64,000 nt of DNA, taken from assembly GCF_000968195.1 (NCBI RefSeq), contig NZ_FO704550.1, positions 2,852,001 through 2,916,000 on the forward strand, in the 5' to 3' direction. The translations under genes were made by a program, and so were the position numbers. Under the pieces are notes generated by a model. The model did not search any database. It worked only from the letters and a program-made list of their open reading frames with translations, and had not been told where the DNA came from. Positions within the stretch are counted from its first letter, which is position 1, and each line of letters opens with the position of its first letter. Shown piece after piece: positions 10,745-19,293 of the stretch. The stretch is from Xenorhabdus doucetiae (GTDB taxonomy: Bacteria > Pseudomonadota > Gammaproteobacteria > Enterobacterales > Enterobacteriaceae).

Positions 10745-11449
10745 ATGATATTTAGATCAAATTCTTTCGATGTGAAAAAAAAGAATATACCCAGCCCATT
10801 AGATCGAGCGCAATCCAGCTCAGATATTTCTTCAATCTCTCTTTACCCTAAAGCGCCAATAACGTTAAAGGAAGAGTCTGTCCTGAAAACAATAAATATT
10901 ATTTATAACATGGGCAATCAAATCGTGATGGATGGGTGGGAGAATATATTCGATCAAGGTTTGGATGAAGACAAACGGAAATGGCAAAGCAGGTATGAAG
11001 ATACTTGTGACATGCTTAAATGTGCCTATGATGTGTTAAATAAAAAGCAGGAGGGGAGGAATCCCACAACCGGATATTATTGTCTTATCTCTTATTTTAA
11101 ATGGACGCCGGTTGGCTTGTTGATACTCGCTGTGAAAGAGAAAAAATCATCTGATTCATTCGCTTCGGTGGATGCTTATTTTATTAATCATTCACCTGAG
11201 ATTTTGATTTTCGTGACGCATCCGGGTATTCAAAACAGTGGCATCATATTGATTGAACATGCCGTGAATAAATCGTTGCAATTGGGCTGCGCCGGTGTTT
11301 TACATGCGAGTCCCACCGGCGGTGCCGTAAGGGCTTATACCAACATGGGGTTTGTTAAGACAGGGCGATTTATGGCATTGAAACCGGCAGGAAATGCTAA
11401 GTGGGAATATCAAAATGGCGGCTATCGTTTTCAGTGTGGTGGGATATAA
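10745..11449 (+). CDS. GNAT-like protein, function unknown
   Basis: A 234-residue protein. The N-terminal ~40 residues are polar and low in complexity (many Ser, Pro and Lys). The C-terminal half has the shape of a GNAT acyltransferase: HPGIQNSGIILIEHAV fits the acetyl-CoA binding loop and helix, and AVRAYTNMGFVKTG fits the closing motif. The middle has many Trp, Tyr and Cys residues. GGGGGAGAG precedes the ATG at 10745; an in-frame TTG lies 18 nt upstream. It sits 42 bp after the permease. The substrate is unknown, and the polar N-terminus would also suit a secreted effector, for which there is no direct evidence. Confidence 0.6.
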   Translation: MIFRSNSFDVKKKNIPSPLDRAQSSSDISSISLYPKAPITLKEESVLKTINIIYNMGNQIVMDGWENIFDQGLDEDKRKWQSRYEDTCDMLKCAYDVLNKKQEGRNPTTGYYCLISYFKWTPVGLLILAVKEKKSSDSFASVDAYFINHSPEILIFVTHPGIQNSGIILIEHAVNKSLQLGCAGVLHASPTGGAVRAYTNMGFVKTGRFMALKPAGNAKWEYQNGGYRFQCGGI

Positions 11450-11589
11450 ATGTAGGCGCGGTTAATGTGTACTGGTTCAAACTCGATCTGACCGCTATCC
11501 GGTTTTTATGGTGTCTGCCAGACTCTGTTTGAGGTAGTACAGTTACATTTTGGAAGGAACGACGTTGATCACTGGTGAGTACAACGCCT

Positions 11590-12086
11590 TTTGCACTGTA
11601 GTGAGTACTACAGGTCTAGAGCAGTTTCTTTTCTTGCGATACGCATCGGTCCACGGTTTTCCAGCGTTCCTTTCAGGATTTCACTCGGTTTCTTATTAGT
11701 GTGCGTGATCTCAATGATACCCTACGGAGTTTCACATTTTCCTGACCTGCCGATAGACATGATCGTGAGTCGGTAGGGATCTGGGAGATAATCCTATATG
11801 GGACAATGCTGATTCCAGACTGAGGTAGCTGTATTCGCCACGTCGAATATTGATTGCGATGCTCTCCAGTGGATAAGCGCCCAAGCTCACGCGTGCATTT
11901 GCATAAACCCCTTTGGTGATGCGCACCAGCAACTCGACCTTGATAAGGCGGTCAGTGGACTTTTTCAATGTTCGTGGTTCGTGGCGCTTCATCAGCAAAG
12001 ATGACCGCCAGATTTTGCAAGAGGAAGATGTTTTTTCCCATCTTGCTGAATTCGTCTAATGTTTTAATTGCAGTGATCTTATCCAT
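11590..12086 (-). pseudogene. Broken AbiEi-family antitoxin-like gene
   Basis: Reading leftward from ATG 12086, one frame gives MDKITAIKTLDEFSKMGKN and ends near 11970. A second frame resumes with LKKSTDRLIKVELLVRITKGVY, then YPLESIAINIRRGEYSYLSL (to about 11790). A third continues with ITHTNKKPSEILKGTLENRG and GPMRIARKETALD, interrupted by in-frame stops. Together these follow the order of AbiEi-type antitoxin/transcriptional regulators: winged-helix N-terminus, 'YPLExIAxxxRxGExxYxSLESAL' core, C-terminal 'ITHT' part. At least two frameshifts and two stop codons show it is dead. No partner toxin gene is seen nearby. The frames were translated by hand. Confidence 0.7.
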
Positions 12087-12090
12087 CCGA

Positions 12091-12138
12091 CCATCTATAC
12101 ATTAAAGCCCCTATTAAGGGGTTTTAATGTATAGATGG
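12091..12138. repeat. 22-bp near-perfect palindrome
   Basis: Two 22-nt arms (12091-12112 and 12117-12138), beginning CCATCTATACATTAAAG and ending TAATGTATAGATGG, pair with one G/A difference around a 4-nt loop. It lies between the antitoxin pseudogene and the end of the nine-gene operon. It could be a bidirectional terminator, because the inner stem is CCCC/GGGG followed by T/A runs. It could also be a small palindromic repeat element. Confidence 0.7.
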
Positions 12139-12243
12139 TTATTATGACAATAATATTTACCCATAACAGAAAGTAAATGCACTGGTTAATGTGAACGATA
12201 TTCTGAACTCCCCACCGCAGAGCGGAACAGTAAAATGCTGACC

Positions 12244-12921
12244 TCAAGATGCCTGCTGGCTGTCGAGCCATACCAGCTCAGGCCAGCGAACTTTAAGGGT
12301 GGAGTAGAGATCGTAGTTATCGACGATCACTTTCTCATCCGCCATTTCTAGCATGGGTACATCGCTCTGATGGTCGCCATAAGCAAAGGAGTTACGCAGA
12401 GAGAGTCGATGCTGCGAGATATAATCTGCGATGCGTCGTGCTTTTCCCTCACCAATGGCCGGGCAGCCTTGTAGTTCACCCGTATACACGCCCCGTGCGC
12501 TAACCAGTTCGGTACAAAGAACGGCATCAGCTTTGAGATAGCGCGACAGCGGTTCCAAACATGCGTGATATGAACCTGACACCAGCACAATCTGGGCATT
12601 ACGTTGCTGATGGTGGATGATTTCGTCATGTACTCGGGTTTTCAACAGTTTTATGCCGGTAGAATTAAACCAAGATTCACAGGTGGCGGCTAAGCTGGCT
12701 ACGTCAATGCCGGCAAAATGTCGGTAGTAAAGCTGATTTAAACTTGCCCGATCGCTAAGACCGGCAGCCTGAGCATCAGAGAGTGTGTCCATTGCATAAG
12801 CAAAACGCGCCTCCCCCACTGAGGCGCCGTGTACTGCGTACAAATGATGCCTAAACGTATCCAGCAGGGTTTTACAGTTAATTAGCGTTTCATCCACATC
12901 TAAAAATACACTGTACGACAT
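12244..12921 (-). CDS. HAD-IB family phosphatase (SerB-like)
   Basis: A 225-residue HAD hydrolase. Motif I is FLDVDETL, with the nucleophile and acid/base aspartates. Motif II is the serine of VLVSGSY. Motif III lysine lies in GEGKARRIADY. Motif IV is YGDHQSDVPML. The helical cap after motif I places it in subclass IB, which holds phosphoserine phosphatase and small-molecule phosphomonoesterases. It is the last gene of a leftward operon, 13 bp after the KAS III gene. In that setting it could remove the phosphate left when an AfsA-type enzyme joins a beta-ketoacyl chain to dihydroxyacetone phosphate; that role is inference. Confidence 0.85.
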   Translation of the reverse strand: MSYSVFLDVDETLINCKTLLDTFRHHLYAVHGASVGEARFAYAMDTLSDAQAAGLSDRASLNQLYYRHFAGIDVASLAATCESWFNSTGIKLLKTRVHDEIIHHQQRNAQIVLVSGSYHACLEPLSRYLKADAVLCTELVSARGVYTGELQGCPAIGEGKARRIADYISQHRLSLRNSFAYGDHQSDVPMLEMADEKVIVDNYDLYSTLKVRWPELVWLDSQQAS

Positions 12922-12934
12922 GACAACACTTCCT

Positions 12935-13927
12935 TCAGCTAGTATAGGTTAAGGGAGGGAACATGCGAGCATCCTTCAGACTGAGGCCTACCGCTCCCCA
13001 GGACAAGCCGACGCCGAACCCCGACATAATGGCCGTTCCCGGCTGTTGTCCGCTATTGCTGAAATACTGGCAGAGAGTTAGAGGGATGGATGTCGGGCCA
13101 GTGTTACCGTAATTTTCCACCGCAATTGGTACTTTTTCAGCGGCGACCCGCAGTTTTTTAGTGAGGTACTGCAACATAAAGCGGTTGGGTTGGTGCAGAA
13201 CGAAATGATCTACCTGCTGTTTATCCCATCCTTTCATTTCGAGCGCTTTATTCACAGAGTTGTGTACCACTTTAAGCGCAAACTCCATCACGGCCGCCCC
13301 GTCCATCTGCAGATAACCGTGACGTAAATCCTCTCCTTGCGGAACGATGAGCTTGTCATAGCCACTGCCGTCGGTATGTATGTCAAAAGCCCATTCATCC
13401 TCACCAGCAGCGATGACGGTTGCACTGCCGGCATCTCCCAGCACCATGCGAAGTTTATGGTCGTTGTCAGCAATATGTTGGGTTATCGTGTCACCAGCGC
13501 AGAGCAGGACCTTGCGGCAGCTCTGTGAACTTATCAGTAGCGCTGCCTGATACAGTCCGTAAATATAGCCGGAGCAGCCATAGTTAATATCAAAGGCAAC
13601 CACATTCTGGCATAGCCCTAACCTCTGTTGTAGCACGCAGGAAGTGGCGGGCATCAGATAGTCCGGCGTTTGTGAAACAAAAATCACACCGTCGATCTCG
13701 TCGGGATGGGTTTGTTCACTGAAAATTTTGCATGCTGCTTGCACGCACAGGTCAGAAGCTCGCAGAGGGGCGTGCGCAATACCCAGCTGGCTGATGCCGG
13801 TACTGATAGCAATTCTCGCCACTTCCGCTTCACCAAATTGCTGCGCCAGTTGCGCCAGCGTCAGCTTTGTTAACGGAACAGAGGCGGCAACCGCCTCTAT
13901 TTTTAAACCACGCAGTGTGACGTTCAT
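12935..13927 (-). CDS. Beta-ketoacyl-ACP synthase III (FabH-like)
   Basis: A 330-residue thiolase-fold condensing enzyme with an intact Cys-His-Asn triad: C118 in DINYGCSGYIYG, H245 in VLHQPNRF and N275 in ENYGNTGPTS, close to FabH C112/H244/N274. It would perform one Claisen condensation of an acyl primer with malonyl-ACP to make a beta-ketoacyl product, or an acyl transfer. It overlaps the ACP gene start-to-stop by 4 bp (ATGA). It is not the housekeeping fabH, which lies in a fab cluster in enterobacteria. Both an AMP ligase and ACPs to feed it lie in the same operon. Confidence 0.9.
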   Translation of the reverse strand: MNVTLRGLKIEAVAASVPLTKLTLAQLAQQFGEAEVARIAISTGISQLGIAHAPLRASDLCVQAACKIFSEQTHPDEIDGVIFVSQTPDYLMPATSCVLQQRLGLCQNVVAFDINYGCSGYIYGLYQAALLISSQSCRKVLLCAGDTITQHIADNDHKLRMVLGDAGSATVIAAGEDEWAFDIHTDGSGYDKLIVPQGEDLRHGYLQMDGAAVMEFALKVVHNSVNKALEMKGWDKQQVDHFVLHQPNRFMLQYLTKKLRVAAEKVPIAVENYGNTGPTSIPLTLCQYFSNSGQQPGTAIMSGFGVGLSWGAVGLSLKDARMFPPLTYTS

Positions 13928-14166
13928 TCCACATCCACAATATTTTGATTAAATACCAGGTTAAATATATCGCCCACTCGTTGACAGAGACCAAGATCTT
14001 CCCCATTAACCTGTACCACATAGTGCTGATCAATCGCACCGATTACCGAAACAATCGCCAGAGAGTCCCAGCGTCCCTTTGAGTCAAGAACATAGTCATC
14101 ATTCAGTAAGGTGATATCCACTTCCAGTAGTTCAGCCAGATCGGAGAGCAGCAGTGTCTTATTCAT
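13924..14166 (-). CDS. Acyl carrier protein (ACP 1)
   Basis: An 80-residue acidic protein with the phosphopantetheine attachment serine at S35 in GRWDSLAIVS. The arrangement (an E/D-rich helix I, 'WDSLA', then a helix ending in IDQHY) is that of stand-alone ACPs found beside AMP-dependent acyl ligases. It lies 8 bp after the ligase gene and overlaps the KAS III gene by 4 bp. It probably carries the primer made by the ligase and hands it to the KAS III. Confidence 0.88.
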   Translation of the reverse strand: MNKTLLLSDLAELLEVDITLLNDDYVLDSKGRWDSLAIVSVIGAIDQHYVVQVNGEDLGLCQRVGDIFNLVFNQNIVDVE

Positions 14167-14174
14167 TTTTTACC

Positions 14175-15527
14175 TCAGGTAATAACTGGTTGACGTTTCT
14201 TTTTAAATCGCAGGCCATAATCACCTTCATTAATGAAGGTGATTTTCTGTGGAACCTTAAATAAGGGAAGATGCCTCTTACACCATAAAATCACTTCACG
14301 ACGCAATTGAATAAAATCGGTATCACCATTGGCTTTTATTCTTGCGACAACGATATTTCCCAATATGGCGTTTTTCTCTGCATTCACCACCACATCTTCT
14401 ACTCCTGGGAGTTGAAGAATGATGTTCTCTACTTCTCCGGGGTAAACTTTTTCACCCCCGACGTTAATCACCTCCGTATCCCTACCAACGATGCGAAAGC
14501 TATCGTCGCGCATTTCCACCACATCACCGGTTATTAACCACCCATCGGCTGTAAAGGGTGAAGGTGCGTTCATATAACCCAGCATTGACGTTTTTGAGAG
14601 TATTTCCAGTTTGTTCTCTCTCACTCTGATCTGGACATTCTCGTCAACAATACGAATGAAAGTTGACTGGTTATCATCGCTGCGAGTTTTTATTACGCCG
14701 GCCTCAGAAAGCCCATAAGCCTGAGTCAGTCTGGTTGTCGGTAATTTTTCCGTCAGGTAACTCAGTATTGAAGCAGGCATCACTTCGCTACCATAGTTAA
14801 TCTGCTTTAGTACCTGTAGCGAATTATTTTCAAAGCAATTTTTTAAGATCATCAGGTTAAGAAAAGATGGTGAGGTAATCAGTACATCAACTTGATAACG
14901 CGAGATAGCTTCACTGATGCACTCTGGCGTTCGCAGTTCAGGAACGACCAGACAGTTACCGCTGGCAAACGCACTCAACATGGTATTGATGCCGCCAATG
15001 TGGTCAAACAGCAGAAACGAAATCACCGTCCTCGGTTGTAAAGAGGGTTTCACAGTGCGAATCAACTGCTCAAGGTTATGCACAATGGCTTTACTTTGTC
15101 CCGACGTCCCGGAAGACATAATAATCAAGCCCGCCTGACCGGAACGGCGCAAGTTATCAATTAATGCATGTTCTCCCTTCATCCTCGTGAATCTAATATC
15201 TTTGAGCCCATCTTCGTCAATCCACAACTTGAATTCACTGCTGCAAATTTCGCTGTTTCTGGCGATGGCTTTTTCACTGAGGCGAGTCATTGGCTGAACA
15301 ATTGCTTTTAGCCTGATCAACGCGAGCAGTGAAGCCAAAGAGTCCGGATGGTAATCGGCGATGACGGAAACAATTGTGCCAGCAATCACACCGACCGTGC
15401 TGAAGGTTCGGGTCAGTTCATCACATCGTGACAGTAACCATTTATAGCTGTATGACTTCTGTTGATACCAGCAGGCAATCCGGTCGCCGTTGTTGTGAAG
15501 GTGCTCAAATAACAGATCACTGTCCAT
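14175..15527 (-). CDS. AMP-dependent acyl-ACP/acyl-CoA ligase
   Basis: A 450-residue member of the ANL adenylating superfamily, without fused carrier domain. The P-loop is SSGTSGQSKA (138-147), the A5-like motif AYGLSEAG (270-277), the ATP-ribose aspartate in ITGDVV (332-337), and the hinge region IVGRDTEVINVGGEKVYPGE. The C-terminus, RFKKKR, holds the expected lysine position. It activates a carboxylic acid and loads it on CoA or on one of the two ACPs. Its ATG shares one base with the SDR stop codon (TGATG), so translation is coupled. The acid is unknown. Confidence 0.85.
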   Translation of the reverse strand: MDSDLLFEHLHNNGDRIACWYQQKSYSYKWLLSRCDELTRTFSTVGVIAGTIVSVIADYHPDSLASLLALIRLKAIVQPMTRLSEKAIARNSEICSSEFKLWIDEDGLKDIRFTRMKGEHALIDNLRRSGQAGLIIMSSGTSGQSKAIVHNLEQLIRTVKPSLQPRTVISFLLFDHIGGINTMLSAFASGNCLVVPELRTPECISEAISRYQVDVLITSPSFLNLMILKNCFENNSLQVLKQINYGSEVMPASILSYLTEKLPTTRLTQAYGLSEAGVIKTRSDDNQSTFIRIVDENVQIRVRENKLEILSKTSMLGYMNAPSPFTADGWLITGDVVEMRDDSFRIVGRDTEVINVGGEKVYPGEVENIILQLPGVEDVVVNAEKNAILGNIVVARIKANGDTDFIQLRREVILWCKRHLPLFKVPQKITFINEGDYGLRFKKKRQPVIT

Positions 15528-16225
15528 CAGACTCCTCCCAGATAAATATTCTGACCTGTAATAAAGTCGCTCTCTTTCTGCAGAAAGAAATCAGTGACAT
15601 TAGATACATCCCGCAGCACTCCTTTACGAGTGATGGCCTGACGGGCAATCAGGCGATCCATTTTATCCTGAGGCACAGAGCGGATGAGATCGGTATCAAT
15701 CGGTGTAGGACCCACGGCGTTGACGGTGATATTAAACTCCGCCAGTTCGCGCGCTAGCACTTCTGTAAGGGAGTAGACCGCCGCTTTAGAGGCAGCATAA
15801 ATAGCTTCACCTTCAAGCTTCAGAGGTGTCGCCACAGTGGTAAAGTTAACAATACGACCGTACCTATTCTTTGCCATCGTTTTAGCAGCTTCTCTACAAA
15901 ATAGGAAAGTACCCGCCACATTGGTATTAAATATATTGTTTATGGTGGATAACGGGGTCAGCATCAGATGATTCATTGAGGCAATTCCTGCGTTATTAAT
16001 TAAATTATCCAGAACGCCAAACTCTTGACGGATATATTTAAATAATGCTTTTACCGCCTGCTCATCTATCACGTCGGCCAGAAAATGATGGTAGCCAGCT
16101 AATTGCCAGTCTACATCAGAACGACTGCATCCTACGACAATATGCCCCTGAGCCACATAATGCTCTGCTAGGTACTTGCCAATTCCTTTGCGAGTTCCGG
16201 TAATTAAGGTAACGGGCTTACGCAT
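15527..16225 (-). CDS. SDR-family reductase (FabG-like)
   Basis: A 232-residue classical short-chain dehydrogenase. The cofactor motif is TGTRKGIGKYLA. NNAGI marks the structural Asn-Ala-Gly. The catalytic part is YAASKAAVYSL (Tyr-x-x-x-Lys), with the serine position replaced by Thr in VNFTTVATPL. R-rich residues after strand 2 (SRSD) hint at NADPH. I use ATG 16225 (AAGGAC upstream); the TTG at 16240 is weaker. It probably reduces a keto group on an ACP-bound or butenolide intermediate made by its operon neighbours. The Thr in place of Ser should be noted. Confidence 0.85.
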   Translation of the reverse strand: MRKPVTLITGTRKGIGKYLAEHYVAQGHIVVGCSRSDVDWQLAGYHHFLADVIDEQAVKALFKYIRQEFGVLDNLINNAGIASMNHLMLTPLSTINNIFNTNVAGTFLFCREAAKTMAKNRYGRIVNFTTVATPLKLEGEAIYAASKAAVYSLTEVLARELAEFNITVNAVGPTPIDTDLIRSVPQDKMDRLIARQAITRKGVLRDVSNVTDFFLQKESDFITGQNIYLGGV

Positions 16226-16520
16226 GATACTGTCCTTCAATTAAATCAAAAATGTAATCGGTCAGTCGACCTACCGATGAAAATGGACTATTTTTAGCCG
16301 ACATGGATTTCTCATTTGCCAGCGTTAATGAGATGTCAAAATCATCTTCCAGTTTACTTTCCAAATCAGCAATCAGCATTACCAGAGACATTGAATCAAG
16401 ATGAGAGTCATGCCGATAAATAAAGCACTCATCGCCAGTTTCAATCGGTAGTGGCTCGGGCAAGGTGGCATTGAGCTCTGTCACTGACTGAATAATGACA
16501 TGACGTATTTTATCTTTCAT
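16218..16520 (-). CDS. Acyl carrier protein (ACP 2)
   Basis: A 100-residue acidic protein with an ACP signature DSMSLVML, the attachment serine being S43, followed by an acidic helix (DLESKLEDDFDI) typical of ACPs. It differs in sequence from ACP 1 encoded 2 kb downstream, so the operon has two specialised carriers. Its ATG overlaps the monooxygenase stop by 4 bp, and its stop overlaps the SDR start by 8 bp. One carrier may hold the substrate that the FAD monooxygenase oxidises; this is a guess from adjacency. Confidence 0.85.
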   Translation of the reverse strand: MKDKIRHVIIQSVTELNATLPEPLPIETGDECFIYRHDSHLDSMSLVMLIADLESKLEDDFDISLTLANEKSMSAKNSPFSSVGRLTDYIFDLIEGQYHA

Positions 16521-18010
16521 AGCGAATACCTTATTTTATTTGTTTCAATATAGTGAGTAACGACTTCCAGAGTTCCCAAACTTTCGTGAATAGCGACGAA
16601 ACCGTCAGGGCGCACCAGAAGGTATTCTTCGGGTTGAAGTTCGATTTTTTGATCCGGGCCGTTAACTTCGACAAAATATACCGCCAGATGATAATCACTC
16701 AGAGAGGTAATCAGCTCCTGCTTATCACTTTCGCTACGCACAATAAGATGATAATTTTCGCCGTCCACGATGTCGTAACTGCTAACACGGTTTCCCTGTT
16801 GGATAAGTGTGAGATACGGCAGATATTTTCCCGCTAGACACCTACTTTCACAAATCAGCGATGACCTGATGTAGTGCTGTGCCAGCCCTGAAAACAATTG
16901 TGGATGTAGCGTTCTCGCACGATCCCTGTTGCTGAAGAGGGGCAACCAGCAGCGAGTTTTTTCGCTGTCACGGTCGATACGCGCAATAAGGCGGGTGTTG
17001 GTATCGGTGCTGTCACGCAGTATCACCGCCACGCTACGCCGCTCCTCATCGTAAGTATCAAGCAGATCATCAGGCTGTCGCTGGCGGATTACCGCAGTCA
17101 ACTTCCATGCAAGATTCCAGGCATCCTGAAAGCCAGTATTCATTCCCAGCCCCCCGATAGGACTGAAGAGGTGACAGGCGTCACCAGCAAGAAAAATATT
17201 TCCCACCCGGTACTGATTGGCTAGCCGATTGTAAAACTGAGATTTTGACTCCCAGACAACACGTTCAATGACAATGGGCTGCGGGATGTAACGTGATAGC
17301 ACTGTCTGATACTCAGCTAGCGATGGCAGAGACTCATCTTTCCGAGGACATCGCAATACAAAACGATGGTTGCCATCTGCCAGTGGGATAATAATAAAGC
17401 CCTGCTCGTCGATAAAATAATGCACTTCATCACGTTTGCCCTGCCATTTGACCTGAGCATCAAACAAGTAAAAATCAATGCCGTAGTCGAAACCACTGAA
17501 GGTGATACCGGCAAAGTCGCGCACTGTGCTGTGGCTACCGTCACAACCTATCAGATAGTCACAGGTCAGCGTCGTTCCATCGGAGAGGCGGGCACTAATA
17601 CTATCGGAGTCAACATCAATCGCGCTTAACGTAACGGAACGTCTGATTTCTCCATCCAACTCAATAAAATACTCTTCCAGTAAACGTTCAGTTTCCGGTT
17701 GTGGAATGGCAAGAATGTGCTGATAACAACAGTTCAACTGGCGATAATCGATGTGTGAAACGCGCTGCTGATTCCAGTAAATTGAAATATCACTTATCTC
17801 TATTCCTGACCGTTCGAAACGCTCCAGTACACCAAGAGAGCGTAATAAAGCCAGTGAGGCAGCGTTCATTGACAATGCTTTCGAATGAGTTGAGCGAGAA
17901 GATCTTTTTTCGACCACTACTACATCGATTCCACTTTTCTTCAGCCTGCACGCCAGCAGTAGTCCGACAGGGCCAGCACCCACGATTAATACCTGATAAT
18001 GGTTTTTCAT
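16517..18010 (-). CDS. FAD-dependent monooxygenase (aromatic hydroxylase type)
   Basis: A 497-residue flavoprotein of the PHBH/FAD_binding_3 family. The dinucleotide motif is IVGAGPVGLLLA at residues 9-20. The DG motif is IGCDGSHSTVRDFAG, and the second FAD motif is FLAGDACHLFSPIGGLGMNTG. The C-terminal ~100 residues correspond to the thioredoxin-like domain of the phenol hydroxylase branch. These enzymes hydroxylate aromatic or polyketide substrates with NAD(P)H and O2. It lies 19 bp after the MFS gene. In polyketide-like pathways such enzymes act as late tailoring steps. Confidence 0.87.
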   Translation of the reverse strand: MKNHYQVLIVGAGPVGLLLACRLKKSGIDVVVVEKRSSRSTHSKALSMNAASLALLRSLGVLERFERSGIEISDISIYWNQQRVSHIDYRQLNCCYQHILAIPQPETERLLEEYFIELDGEIRRSVTLSAIDVDSDSISARLSDGTTLTCDYLIGCDGSHSTVRDFAGITFSGFDYGIDFYLFDAQVKWQGKRDEVHYFIDEQGFIIIPLADGNHRFVLRCPRKDESLPSLAEYQTVLSRYIPQPIVIERVVWESKSQFYNRLANQYRVGNIFLAGDACHLFSPIGGLGMNTGFQDAWNLAWKLTAVIRQRQPDDLLDTYDEERRSVAVILRDSTDTNTRLIARIDRDSEKTRCWLPLFSNRDRARTLHPQLFSGLAQHYIRSSLICESRCLAGKYLPYLTLIQQGNRVSSYDIVDGENYHLIVRSESDKQELITSLSDYHLAVYFVEVNGPDQKIELQPEEYLLVRPDGFVAIHESLGTLEVVTHYIETNKIRYSL

Positions 18011-18029
18011 TGCTGCTCCTTATGCATAC

Positions 18030-19268
18030 CTAGCGAATCGCTTTGCGATTAATGACTCCCAGACGCATAACAAACAGTAGCCAGCTAATTAACAGTAATA
18101 ATCCGCCACCCACCACCGTTACCCGGATATTAGTGGTATCAAGGAAACCTCCCGACAACATGACTATCAGCGTGGCCAGTGCCTGAATCGAACTGATAGA
18201 ACCCATGATTTCTCCCTGCTCGTTTTCCGGCGCAAGATTTGAAATACTGCTTATCAGTCCGGTCAATGCAAAGCCCATGGAGGTTACGAAAATAGTAATT
18301 AATATATGCAGATAAATAACATTATTGACTATTGAAATTGCCATTACGGCAAGTGATGACACAACAAGTGAATATCGCACCATATTTTCAGGTTGAGCAA
18401 CTTTGGCAACGTGTCTTACCACTAGATACTGGAATAGCGCGTAGGTTGCACCCATTGAGGCGAGGAAAGAGCCAATCTGAAACGAGCTGAAACTGTAAAT
18501 ATCTAGCAGATAAGCAGGTAGGAAAGATTCAAACAACCACCAGCCAGCAACAAAAACCGTCCAGATAGTAAATGCCATTCTCAGCTCAGTATGGCTATAG
18601 GCTTTCGCTATTTGTACCAGACCGGAAAAGACATTTATTTTTTCCTGGGTATGCCTTTCCAAGGTATCGGGGTACACAAGCAATGTATAAATAAATAGCA
18701 GAGTAAAGATGGCTGCCATAATAACAAACGGCGTCATATATCCGCTGAATTGCCCCAGAGAGAAATTGGTTAGCCAGCCTCCGATTGGCGGCCCTATTAC
18801 CCAGGCTAGACCCAGAGCAGTCTGAATCATGGAGAGGTTTTTGGTTTTATTGCCCGGCGCACTGATATCAGCCATGCTTGCCTGTGCAATCGCCACGTTA
18901 CCCGCCATCATCCCAGCCAGCAAACGGCTAAACAGCAGTAGTCCCACCGATGCTTCAACAACCGCATAGCCACTAGCGGCAAAGGCTACAGCAGTGCCCG
19001 CTACAGTAATTAGCATCATTTTTCTGCGACCATAAATATCTGACATTTTGCCCAGTATGGAGGCACCAAAAAACTGGCCAAGAGGATAGATTGCAAGGAA
19101 AACCCCCAACATAATCACCTTTTTTTGATGATCCCAACCGTCAGGGAATAGTGAAACGGCATCAGAAATCATCATGTGTGGGAATATCGCTACCACCATT
19201 CCCAAACCGATAAAATCAAGTAGTGCAACCAATACCAGATACCAGATAAGCCTCGGCATTTCTTTCAT
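18030..19268 (-). CDS. MFS exporter (TetA-like drug:H+ antiporter)
   Basis: A 412-residue, roughly 12-TM major facilitator protein. Motif A between TM2 and TM3 is GKMSDIYGRRKMM, and the antiporter-type motif C region is GLAWVIGPPIGGWL. The N-terminus MKEMPRLIWYLVLVALLDF resembles tetracycline-type exporters. I use ATG 19268, which has AGGAG 7 nt upstream, rather than an upstream in-frame start at 19337 that would overlap the preceding gene. It is second in the operon, between the AfsA-like gene and the monooxygenase, and probably exports the operon's product. Confidence 0.87.
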   Translation of the reverse strand: MKEMPRLIWYLVLVALLDFIGLGMVVAIFPHMMISDAVSLFPDGWDHQKKVIMLGVFLAIYPLGQFFGASILGKMSDIYGRRKMMLITVAGTAVAFAASGYAVVEASVGLLLFSRLLAGMMAGNVAIAQASMADISAPGNKTKNLSMIQTALGLAWVIGPPIGGWLTNFSLGQFSGYMTPFVIMAAIFTLLFIYTLLVYPDTLERHTQEKINVFSGLVQIAKAYSHTELRMAFTIWTVFVAGWWLFESFLPAYLLDIYSFSSFQIGSFLASMGATYALFQYLVVRHVAKVAQPENMVRYSLVVSSLAVMAISIVNNVIYLHILITIFVTSMGFALTGLISSISNLAPENEQGEIMGSISSIQALATLIVMLSGGFLDTTNIRVTVVGGGLLLLISWLLFVMRLGVINRKAIR

Positions 19269-19293
19269 TTTCGTACTCCTAAAACTTACTAAT

